Positions 1 to 6,467 of a DNA stretch of 6,975 nucleotides are shown piece by piece. A program made the position numbers and the translations under genes. The stretch comes from Euzebyaceae bacterium. Lineage in GTDB: Bacteria > Actinomycetota > Nitriliruptoria > Euzebyales > Egibacteraceae. The notes under the pieces are model-generated. The model did no database searches. It worked only from the letters and a program-made list of their open reading frames with translations, and had not been told where the DNA came from. The stretch spans positions 1-6,975 of the forward strand of contig JACCXR010000133.1 in assembly GCA_013696915.1 (NCBI GenBank), in the 5' to 3' direction. Position 1 is the first letter of the stretch. Every line of letters starts with the position of its first letter.

Positions 1-1226
1 CCCGGAAGCCGGCCGGCGGCGGTGGCTTCGGGGAGGCGGCGCCCGCCCGCACGCTGGGGGCGGCCGCCCGCCGCGGCGACGCCTCCCTCGCGCTCGTCTC
101 CGTCCCCGGGGAGCACGCGTTCGTGGAGGCGATGGACGCGCTGCGGTCCGGCCTGTCCGTCATGGTCTTCAGCGACAACGTGCCCGTCGAGCAGGAGGTC
201 GCGCTGAAGGCCGAGGCCGAGCGCCGCGGGCTGCTCGTCATGGGCCCCGACTGCGGCACCGCGGTGGTCGGCGGGGTCGGCCTGGGTTTCGCCAACGTCG
301 TGCGGCCGGGACCCGTGGGCATCGTCGCCGCCTCCGGCACCGGGGCGCAGCAGCTCTGCTGCCTGCTCGACGCCGCGGACGTCGGGGTCCGCCACGTGCT
401 CGGGGTCGGCGGCCGCGACCTGTCCGCCGCGGTCGGCGGCGCGTCGACGCTCCTGGCCCTCGAGGCGCTCGACGCCGACCCGGCCACCGCGGTGATCGTG
501 CTCGTCTCCAAGCCGCCGGACGAGGCCGTCGCCGACCGCGTCCGGCAGGCCGCCGAGGCGTGCGCCACCCCCGTGGTGCTCGGGTTCGTCGGGCCGCGCG
601 GCCGCGACCTGACCGCCACCGCCGCCGAGGTCGCGGGGCTGCTCGGGCGGCCCGCCCCCGAGCCGCGCTGGTGGCCGGCCCCCGAGGAGCGCACCGGCCG
701 CTACCCCTTCCTCCGCGGCCTGTTCGCCGGCGGGACCCTGTGCGACGAGGCGATGACGATCGCGGCCGCCGAGCTCGGCCCGATCGCGTCGAACATCCCT
801 CTGGAGCCGTCCTGGGCGCTGCCCGACGACCTCGCCGCCTCCGGCCACGCCATGATCGACTTCGGCGACGACGCGCTCACCCGCGGTCGCCCGCACCCGA
901 TGATCGACCACCGGCTGCGGCTCGACCGGATCGCCGCCGAGGCGCGCGACCCCTCCGCCGGCGTCCTGCTGCTCGACGTCGTCCTCGGCCACGGCGCCCA
1001 CCCGGACCCCGCTGAGGAGCTCGCCCCGGCCCTCTCCGGCGCGCTGCGCACCGCGCGGGACGCCGGCCGCGACCTCACCGCCGTCGTGTCGCTCTGCGGC
1101 ACGCGGGACGACCCGCAGGGACTGCACCGGCAGGCCGAGGCGTTCCGTGACGCCGGCGCCTCGGTCCACCTGTCCAATGCCGCCGCGGCCCGCAAGGCCG
1201 TCGAACTCTTCGACCGGAGCGGCTAG
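1..1226 (+). CDS. fdrA: FdrA-family protein (AllF-like, succinyl-CoA synthetase-like fold), 5'-truncated by window edge
   Basis: The frame is open from base 3 to a TAG at 1224-1226, giving 407 visible residues. E. coli FdrA is about 555 residues, so roughly 110-150 N-terminal residues lie outside the window. The ATG at 123 is internal: the residues before it (LALVSVPGEHAFVEAMDAL) are already conserved FdrA sequence. Family landmarks in order are FSDNVPVEQEV, MGPDCGT (240-260), ASGTG (330-344), GVGGRDL (402-422), VSKPP, then a C-terminal CoA-ligase-like part with GLFAGGTLCDEA, IDFGDDALTRGRPHPMID (ending at 908), DVVLGHGAHPDP and GTRDDPQ. The fold is related to succinyl-CoA synthetase, but the GHAGA phospho-histidine loop of SucD is not seen. 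In E. coli the homologue (AllF) is linked with YlbE/AllG and YlbF/AllH to oxamate carbamoyltransferase in allantoin breakdown; that role here is inference. Its stop abuts the ATG of the DUF1116 gene. The family call is strong; the exact reaction is not. Confidence 0.93.
   Translation, partial: RKPAGGGGFGEAAPARTLGAAARRGDASLALVSVPGEHAFVEAMDALRSGLSVMVFSDNVPVEQEVALKAEAERRGLLVMGPDCGTAVVGGVGLGFANVVRPGPVGIVAASGTGAQQLCCLLDAADVGVRHVLGVGGRDLSAAVGGASTLLALEALDADPATAVIVLVSKPPDEAVADRVRQAAEACATPVVLGFVGPRGRDLTATAAEVAGLLGRPAPEPRWWPAPEERTGRYPFLRGLFAGGTLCDEAMTIAAAELGPIASNIPLEPSWALPDDLAASGHAMIDFGDDALTRGRPHPMIDHRLRLDRIAAEARDPSAGVLLLDVVLGHGAHPDPAEELAPALSGALRTARDAGRDLTAVVSLCGTRDDPQGLHRQAEAFRDAGASVHLSNAAAARKAVELFDRSG
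1216..1219 (+). promoter_or_regulatory. Ribosome binding site for the DUF1116 gene
   Basis: GGAG lies 7 nt before the ATG at 1227, inside the last codons of the fdrA-family gene. It supports ATG 1227 as the start even though the upstream stop codon ends only at 1226. Confidence 0.6.
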
Positions 1227-2681
1227 ATGACCGGGACCCTGGACGGCCTGCTCGACGGCGAGCCCGCGGTGGTCACCGCAGGCGTGGAGCGGTTGGCCTC
1301 CGCGCTGGTCGACCAGGGCGTCGCCGTCACCCCCGTCGACTGGAGCCCCCCGGCGGAGGGCACCGCCGAAGCGCTCGCGGTCATCGCGGCCGACCCGCGG
1401 GTGCCGGACGCCAACCGCACCGCCGTGGACCGGCTGCTGTCGGCGCGCCCCCACCTGGTCGGCGTCACCACGGCGCGTGCGGCACTCGGTCTGGAGGACG
1501 GCGCCTTCCTCCACGCCGGCCCGCCGCTGGAGTGGTCGGACGCCTCCGGCCCGATGCGTGGCGCCCTGATCGGTGCGCTGCTCTACGAGGGGCTCGCGGC
1601 GGACGCGGACGAAGCGGTGCGGATGGCCGAGCGCGGCGACCTGGCGCTCTCGCCCTGCCACCACCACCGCACCGTCGGACCGATGGCCGGCGTCGTCAGC
1701 CCGTCGATGCCGCTGTTCGAGCTGCGCGACGACACCTCCGGCGGCACGTCCTACTGCACCCTGAACGAGGGCCTCGGCAAGGTGCTGCGCTACGGCGCCT
1801 ACGGCGCCGAGGTCATCGACCGGCTGCGCTGGATGGAGCGCGTCCTCGCGCCGCTGCTGGGCGCCGCCGTCGAGCGGCACGGGCCGATGGACATCCGCGC
1901 CACGGTGGCCCAGGCGCTCCAGATGGGCGACGAGGGCCACAACCGCAACCGGGCGGGGACGTCGCTGTTCCTCCGCGAGATCGTCGGCGACCTCGTCGAG
2001 TGCGAGTGGCCCACCGGCGACATCGCCGACGCCGTCCGTTTCGTCAACGGCAACGACCACTTCTTCCTCAACCTCGTCATGCCCGCGGCCAAGGCCGCCG
2101 CCGACGCCGCGCGCGACGTGCCCGGGTCGACCATGATCGTGGCGATGGCGCGCAACGGGACGGAGTTCGGCATCCAGACCGCCGGCACCGGCGACCGGTG
2201 GTTCACGGCGCCGGCGGGCGTCCCCGACGGCCTCTACCTCGGCGGCTTCGGCCCGGAAGACGCCAACCCCGACATCGGCGACTCGACGATCACCGAGACG
2301 GCGGGGATCGGCGGGTTCGCGATGGCCGCCGCGCCGGCGATCGTGAAGTTCATCGGCGGGCAGGTCGCCGACGCGCTGCGCCACACCCAGGCGATGTACG
2401 AGATCACGCTCGCCGAGAACCCCGCCTACCAGATCCCGATCCTGGACTTCCGCGGCACCCCCACCGGGATCGACGTGACGAAGGTCGTCCGCACTGGCAT
2501 CGTGCCCGTCGTGAACACCGGCATCGCAGGGATCGAGGCGGGCACCGGCCAGGTCGGCGCCGGCCTCGTCACGCCGCCGATGGCGTGCTTCGCGGCCGCC
2601 GTGCGGGCGTTCGCGGAGCCGCGGTACCGCTCCGGCGAACGGCCGAGGGCGCCGCACGCGGCCGGGCCGGAGCGGCCGTGA
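1227..2681 (+). CDS. DUF1116 family protein (YlbE/AllG-like), putative carbamoyltransferase component
   Basis: This is a 484-residue protein starting at an ATG directly after the fdrA stop, with GGAG 7 nt upstream. DUF1116 family landmarks are CHHHRTVGPMAG (residues 144-155), the LNEGLGKVLRYGA stretch from residue 179, MGDEGHNRN (233-241), GIGGFAMAAAPAIV (360-373), and a C-terminal GIDVTKVV...TGIAGIEAGTGQVGAG region. The conserved His, Glu and Asp residues in these motifs are candidates for an active site, but no catalytic residue is established from sequence. In E. coli the homologue YlbE/AllG is encoded beside FdrA/AllF and YlbF/AllH and is linked to oxamate carbamoyltransferase, which yields carbamoyl phosphate. 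The N-terminal 80 or so residues resemble the NAD-like alpha/beta N-domain seen in longer homologues less clearly. The protein is longer than E. coli YlbE (about 420 residues) and ends in an Arg/Pro-rich tail of about 20 residues. No signal peptide or membrane segment is seen, so it is probably cytosolic and partnered with FdrA. Its stop overlaps the GTG of the next gene by 4 nt. Confidence 0.92.
   Translation: MTGTLDGLLDGEPAVVTAGVERLASALVDQGVAVTPVDWSPPAEGTAEALAVIAADPRVPDANRTAVDRLLSARPHLVGVTTARAALGLEDGAFLHAGPPLEWSDASGPMRGALIGALLYEGLAADADEAVRMAERGDLALSPCHHHRTVGPMAGVVSPSMPLFELRDDTSGGTSYCTLNEGLGKVLRYGAYGAEVIDRLRWMERVLAPLLGAAVERHGPMDIRATVAQALQMGDEGHNRNRAGTSLFLREIVGDLVECEWPTGDIADAVRFVNGNDHFFLNLVMPAAKAAADAARDVPGSTMIVAMARNGTEFGIQTAGTGDRWFTAPAGVPDGLYLGGFGPEDANPDIGDSTITETAGIGGFAMAAAPAIVKFIGGQVADALRHTQAMYEITLAENPAYQIPILDFRGTPTGIDVTKVVRTGIVPVVNTGIAGIEAGTGQVGAGLVTPPMACFAAAVRAFAEPRYRSGERPRAPHAAGPERP
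2669..2672 (+). promoter_or_regulatory. Ribosome binding site deciding the GTG start of the FAD subunit
   Basis: GGAG lies 5 nt before GTG 2678. The reading frame is open far upstream (to an ATG at 1532), but that part lies across the DUF1116 gene. This site and the start of family similarity at KPPPFTYHAP both place the true start at 2678. Confidence 0.6.
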
Positions 2682-3580
2682 AGCCGCCGCCGTTCACCTA
2701 CCACGCCCCGGCGACGCTCGCCGAGACGCTCGAGGTCCTCGCCGAGCTGGGGGAGGACGCGAAGGTGCTCGCCGGCGGCCAGAGCCTCATCCCGCTGCTG
2801 AACATGCGGCTGGCGGCTCCGGCGCACCTCGTCGACGTCAACGGCGTGTCCGAGCTCGACGTCGTGGACGTCGGCCCCGACGAGGTCCGCGTGGGCGCGA
2901 TCGCGCGCCACGCCCGCATCGAGCGCGACGACGGGGCCGCGGCCGCCTGCCCGCTCCTCCGCCAGGCGCTGCGCCTCGTCGCCCACGCGGTCATCCGCAA
3001 CCGCGGGACGACCTGCGGGTCCCTGGCCCACGCCGACCCGGCGGGGGAGATGACCGCGGTGCTCGCCGTGCTCGGCGGCACCGTCAGGCTGGCGAGCGCC
3101 GCCGCCGGCCGCGTCACCCGCCGCGACCTCACCGCCGGAAAGTTCTTCGTCGCGCCGCTCGAGTCGAGTCTGCGGCCCGGCGAGCTGCTGGAGTCGGCGG
3201 GCTTCCCGCGCACGCCGGCCTCGACCGGCACGGCGTTCGCCGAGGTCGCCCGCCGCCACGGCGACTACGCCCTGTGCGGGATCGCGGCGCTCGTCGACCT
3301 CGACGCCGGCGGCGAGATCGCGAGCGCGCGCGTCGGGACCATCTCGGTCACGCCGACGCCGCTGGTCGTCGACCTCACCGACGTCCTCGCCGGCGTGCCC
3401 CCCGCACGCGCCGACCTGGCCGCCGCCCGCGAGAAGGTCATGGCGCACGTCGACCCCGAGGCCGACCTGCACGCGTCGGCGGCCTACCGGCGCCACCTCG
3501 CCGGTGTGCTCACCGAACGGGCCGTGCGCCAGGCCGCCGCCCGCAGCGCGCACGCGCCGGCCGAGCGTGGGGCCGCATGA
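2678..3580 (+). CDS. Molybdenum hydroxylase FAD-binding medium subunit (CoxM/xanthine dehydrogenase subunit M family)
   Basis: This 300-residue protein matches the usual 280-300 of the family. It should carry FAD and pass electrons from the Fe-S subunit to the final acceptor. The GTG start at 2678 shares GTGA with the DUF1116 stop. Family motifs are the opening FTYHAPATLAETLEVL; the first FAD loop AGGQSLIPLLNMRL (AGGQS at residues 32-36); the second FAD motif TTCGSLAHADP (residues 111-121), corresponding to the T-x-G-G-S / T-x-C-G-S diphosphate-binding loop; and the C-terminal CO_deh_flav_C-type region from about residue 185, ending with HASAAYRRHLAGVLTERAV. A 4Fe-4S insertion like that of 4-hydroxybenzoyl-CoA reductase is absent. 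The gene is followed by the small and large subunits in the order M-S-L, as in classical cox operons. The subunit assignment is secure, the substrate is not visible here, and the CO dehydrogenase name should not be transferred (see the large subunit). Confidence 0.95.
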   Translation: MKPPPFTYHAPATLAETLEVLAELGEDAKVLAGGQSLIPLLNMRLAAPAHLVDVNGVSELDVVDVGPDEVRVGAIARHARIERDDGAAAACPLLRQALRLVAHAVIRNRGTTCGSLAHADPAGEMTAVLAVLGGTVRLASAAAGRVTRRDLTAGKFFVAPLESSLRPGELLESAGFPRTPASTGTAFAEVARRHGDYALCGIAALVDLDAGGEIASARVGTISVTPTPLVVDLTDVLAGVPPARADLAAAREKVMAHVDPEADLHASAAYRRHLAGVLTERAVRQAAARSAHAPAERGAA

Positions 3581-4083
3581 GCGCCGAGCACCTCCACGAC
3601 CTGACCCTCACCGTCAACGGCGTCCCCCACCCCGTGAGCGTGCCCGCCCGGCGCCTACTGTCCGACGCCCTGCGCCACGACATCGGCCTCACCGGCACGC
3701 ACGTCGGCTGCGAGCACGGCGTCTGCGGCTGCTGCACCGTGCTCCTCGACGGGCAGCCGGTGCGCTCCTGCCTGATGTTCGCCGTCAGCGCCCGGGGGCA
3801 CGAGATCACGACCGTCGAAGGGCTGGCGGGGCCCGGCGGGGAGCTCAATGCCGTCCAGCGCGCCTTCCAGGAGTGCCACGGCCTGCAGTGCGGGTTCTGC
3901 ACCCCCGGCTTCCTGATGACCGTCACGGCGCTGCTCGCCGAGAACCCGTCGCCGACCGAGGACGAGGTGGTCGAGGGCATCTCGGGCAACCTCTGCCGCT
4001 GCACCGGCTACCAGAACATCGTCGCGTCCGTCCACCGCGCCGCCGCGCTCATGACCGACGGCGCCGGGGAGCCGCGACCGTGA
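3577..4083 (+). CDS. Molybdenum hydroxylase 2x[2Fe-2S] small subunit (CoxS family)
   Basis: The 168-residue protein starts at ATG 3577, sharing ATGA with the upstream stop. The Shine-Dalgarno is weak (GGGG at 3569-3572, 4 nt away), so translation probably depends on coupling. An N-terminal plant-type ferredoxin domain has C45-x4-C50-x2-C53-x11-C65 within GCEHGVCGCCTVLLDG, ligating one [2Fe-2S] cluster. The C-terminal helical [2Fe-2S]-binding domain has C105-x2-C108 (QCGFCTPG) and C140-x-C142 (GNLCRCTGYQNI), ligating the cluster nearest the molybdenum cofactor. All eight ligands are present, so the subunit looks functional. It relays electrons from the molybdopterin subunit to the FAD subunit. 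No twin-arginine or other signal peptide is present, which fits a cytoplasmic enzyme. The length (about 150-170 residues) is normal for the family. Confidence 0.97.
   Translation: MSAEHLHDLTLTVNGVPHPVSVPARRLLSDALRHDIGLTGTHVGCEHGVCGCCTVLLDGQPVRSCLMFAVSARGHEITTVEGLAGPGGELNAVQRAFQECHGLQCGFCTPGFLMTVTALLAENPSPTEDEVVEGISGNLCRCTGYQNIVASVHRAAALMTDGAGEPRP
4066..4071 (+). promoter_or_regulatory. Ribosome binding site deciding the GTG start of the large subunit
   Basis: GGGGAG lies 8 nt before GTG 4080, inside the end of the Fe-S subunit gene. It supports GTG 4080 over the far-upstream in-frame ATG at 3504, whose intervening translation is an Arg/Pro-rich shadow of the Fe-S gene. Confidence 0.6.
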
Positions 4084-6467
4084 CGACGCAGCTCTTCGGG
4101 CAGCCCGTCGAACGGCGCGAGGACCCGCGGCTGCTGCGGGGCGAGGGCCGCTACGTCGACGACCTCGGGCGGTCGGCCGCGGCGGCCGCGTTCGTCCGCA
4201 GTCCCCACGCCCACGCCCGCGTCCTCGACGTCGACGTGACCGGCGCGCTCAACGTCGACGGGCTTCTGGCCGTCTACACCTTCGAGGACCTCCCCGAGCG
4301 CGTCGCGCAGCCGCTGCCGCTGCTGATCCCGCACCCCGCGCTCACGCACCCCCGGACCCAGTACGCCCTCGCCCGCGACGAGATCAACCACGTCGGCGAG
4401 GCCGTCGTCATGGTCGTCGCCACGGACCGCTACCGGGCCGAGGACGCCGCCGAGCGCGTCGCCGTGACCTACGAGCCGCTCGCGCCCGTGGTCGGTCTCG
4501 AGCAGTCCGAGGCCGCCCGGACGCTGGTCCACGCCGACGTCCCCGGCAACCGGGGCGCCCACATGGTCCAACAGGTCGGCGACGCGCCCGCGGCGATCGC
4601 CGCCGCCCCGCACCGGCTCGACTTCCGCCTCGACATCGAGCGCAGCGCCTCCACGCCGCTGGAGGGCCGCGGCGTCTACGCCCGCTGGGACGCCCAGGAC
4701 GACAGCCTGCGGGTGTACTCGTCGACCCAGACCCCCACCGGCGTGCGGGCGGCGATCGCGGCGATCCTCGAACTCGCCGACGCCAAGGTCGAGGTGATCG
4801 CCCCCGACGTCGGCGGCGGCTTCGGCGTGAAGATCATGCACCCGTGGCCCGAGGAGATCCTGGTTCCGTGGGCGGCGCGCACGCTCGGCCGCGAGGTCAA
4901 GTGGACCGAGGACCGGCGCGAGCACTTCGTCGCCGCGAACCACGAGCGCGCCCAGGAGCAGCACGTCTCGGTGGGCTTCGACGACGAGGGCCGGATCCTC
5001 GGCCTCGACGTCACCTTCCTCCACGACCACGGCGCGTACACCCCGTACGGGATCATCGTGCCGATCATCACCTCGACGCAGCTCCCGGGCCCGTACCGGC
5101 TGCCCGCCTACCGCGTCGAGTTCTCGAGCCTCTACACGAACACCGTCGCCGTGACGCCCTACCGCGGCGCCGGCCGGCCGCAGGGCGTGTTCGCGATGGA
5201 GCGCACCGTCGACCGCATCGCCGCCCACCTCGGCCTCGACCGCACCGAGGTCCGGGCCCGCAACTTCGTCCTGCCGGACGAGATGCCCTACGACCTCGGC
5301 CTGATCTTCCAGGACGGCCGCCCGGCGATCTACGACTCCGGCGACTTCCCGGAGTCCCTGCGGATGCTCAAGGAGCTGATCGACTGGGACGGCTTCACCG
5401 CCGTGCGCGCGGCGGCCGCCGCGGAGGGGCGGCGGCTGGGCATCGGTCTCGGCTGCTACGTCGAGGGGACCGGCGTCGGGCCCTACGAGGGCGGGCACGT
5501 CCACGTCGAGACGAACGGCCGCGTGATGGTCTCGACCGGCCTGTCCACCCAGGGGCAGGGGCACGAGACCGTGTTCGCCCAGATCGTTGCGACCGAGCTC
5601 GGCGTGCCCATGGCCGACGTGCACGTCACGACGGGGGACACCCGCCGCTTCGGCTACGCCGTCGGCACGTTCGCGTCCCGGGCGGCGGTCATGAGCGGCA
5701 ACGCGATCGCGCTCGCGGCCCGGTCGGTGCGCGCCAAGGCGGTCAAGGTGGCCGCGGACGCACTCGAGGCCAACCCGGACGACATGGAGATCGTCGACGG
5801 CGTCGTGCGCGTGAAGGGCAGCCCCGCCGACGCGATCCCGCTCCGCCAGGTCGCGGTGCTCTCCAACCCGCTGCGCTACTCCTTCTCCGAGGAGGCGAAG
5901 GCCGCGACGCAGTTCGCCGCGCCGGCGGATCCGGACGAGCCGCCCATCCCGCGGGGCGAGGCGCCCGGCCTGGAGAGCCGCGACTACTACTCGCCGATCC
6001 GGTCGACGTTCGCGAACGGCATGCACGCCGTGATCGTCGAGGTCGACCCCGACACCGCCGAGGTGAAGGTGCTGCGCTACGCCGTCGTCCACGACTGCGG
6101 CAACCTCATCAACCCGCGGATCGTCGAGGGGCAGATCCACGGCGGGGTTGCGCAGGGCGTCGCCGGCGCGCTGTACGAGCGCATGGCGTACGACGAGCAC
6201 GGCCAGCTGCTGAACGCGTCGTTCATGGACTTCCTCATGCCCTACGCCACCGAGGTTCCGCGCATCGAGACTGCGCACCTGCAGACCCCGTCGCCGTTGA
6301 ACCCGCTCGGCATCAAGGGGGCCGGGGAGGCGGGCGTCATCCCCGGCGCGGCGGCGATCGCGGCGGCGATCGAGGACGCCGAGGGCTATCCGATCATGCG
6401 CATGCCGCTGTCGCCGGACGACCTGTTCCGGCTGCGGCGGGAGCACGCCGAGGAGGCCGCGTCATGA
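4080..6467 (+). CDS. Molybdenum hydroxylase molybdopterin-binding large subunit (CoxL form II-like / xanthine dehydrogenase family)
   Basis: The 795-residue protein begins at GTG 4080 with TTQLFGQPVERREDPRLLRGEGRY, the standard CoxL-type N-terminus. It holds the N-terminal alpha/beta-hammerhead domain (about residues 20-140) followed by the Mo-cofactor-binding domains. Cofactor and active-site motifs are GGGFG (245-249), PYRGAGR (360-366), GQGHET (492-497) and KGAGEAG (746-752). E750 aligns with the catalytic Glu that acts as general base in molybdenum hydroxylases. True form I CO dehydrogenase has AYRCSFR, whose Cys binds the Cu of the Mo-S-Cu centre. Here that position is Gly363, so a copper site is not supported and the enzyme is a form II-type hydroxylase of unknown substrate. 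It should form a dimer of heterotrimers with the two preceding subunits. The gene overlaps its neighbours by 4 nt on each side. Candidates by context are N-heterocycles such as purines or pyrimidines, by inference only. Confidence 0.95.
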   Translation: MTTQLFGQPVERREDPRLLRGEGRYVDDLGRSAAAAAFVRSPHAHARVLDVDVTGALNVDGLLAVYTFEDLPERVAQPLPLLIPHPALTHPRTQYALARDEINHVGEAVVMVVATDRYRAEDAAERVAVTYEPLAPVVGLEQSEAARTLVHADVPGNRGAHMVQQVGDAPAAIAAAPHRLDFRLDIERSASTPLEGRGVYARWDAQDDSLRVYSSTQTPTGVRAAIAAILELADAKVEVIAPDVGGGFGVKIMHPWPEEILVPWAARTLGREVKWTEDRREHFVAANHERAQEQHVSVGFDDEGRILGLDVTFLHDHGAYTPYGIIVPIITSTQLPGPYRLPAYRVEFSSLYTNTVAVTPYRGAGRPQGVFAMERTVDRIAAHLGLDRTEVRARNFVLPDEMPYDLGLIFQDGRPAIYDSGDFPESLRMLKELIDWDGFTAVRAAAAAEGRRLGIGLGCYVEGTGVGPYEGGHVHVETNGRVMVSTGLSTQGQGHETVFAQIVATELGVPMADVHVTTGDTRRFGYAVGTFASRAAVMSGNAIALAARSVRAKAVKVAADALEANPDDMEIVDGVVRVKGSPADAIPLRQVAVLSNPLRYSFSEEAKAATQFAAPADPDEPPIPRGEAPGLESRDYYSPIRSTFANGMHAVIVEVDPDTAEVKVLRYAVVHDCGNLINPRIVEGQIHGGVAQGVAGALYERMAYDEHGQLLNASFMDFLMPYATEVPRIETAHLQTPSPLNPLGIKGAGEAGVIPGAAAIAAAIEDAEGYPIMRMPLSPDDLFRLRREHAEEAAS
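6451..6456 (+). promoter_or_regulatory. Strong Shine-Dalgarno for the CoxG-like gene
   Basis: A consensus AGGAGG sits 7 nt before ATG 6464, inside the last codons of the large-subunit gene. It is the best ribosome binding site in the window and fixes the start of the last gene. Confidence 0.75.

Noticed and set aside
123..125. ATG 123 as the start of the fdrA-family gene.
   Set aside because: Conserved FdrA residues are encoded in frame upstream of it to the window edge, so it is an internal Met.
1532..2677. Possible N-terminal extension of the FAD subunit (ATG 1532), making a 682-residue fusion.
   Set aside because: The extension is Arg/Pro-rich shadow of the DUF1116 gene. Family similarity begins exactly at the GTG at 2678, which has its own ribosome binding site.
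2426..3553. A 375-codon minus-strand frame opposite the FAD subunit and the end of DUF1116.
   Set aside because: It is biased in composition, has no family motif, and crosses two confident + strand genes. It is a GC-driven shadow.
3504..4079. Possible N-terminal extension of the large subunit (ATG 3504), making a 987-residue protein.
   Set aside because: The extra sequence is a shadow of the Fe-S subunit gene. The normal CoxL N-terminus starts at GTG 4080 with GGGGAG 8 nt upstream.
4008..6446. A very long open frame of 812 codons on the minus strand, antisense to the large subunit.
   Set aside because: Its translation is low-complexity (Arg/Gly/Val/Asp/His-rich) with no recognisable domain, and it mirrors a secure CoxL-type gene. 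Long antisense frames are expected in very GC-rich DNA.
4080..6467. Carbon monoxide dehydrogenase (form I CoxL) as the function of the operon.
   Set aside because: The AYRCSFR motif with the copper-binding Cys is replaced by PYRGAGR.
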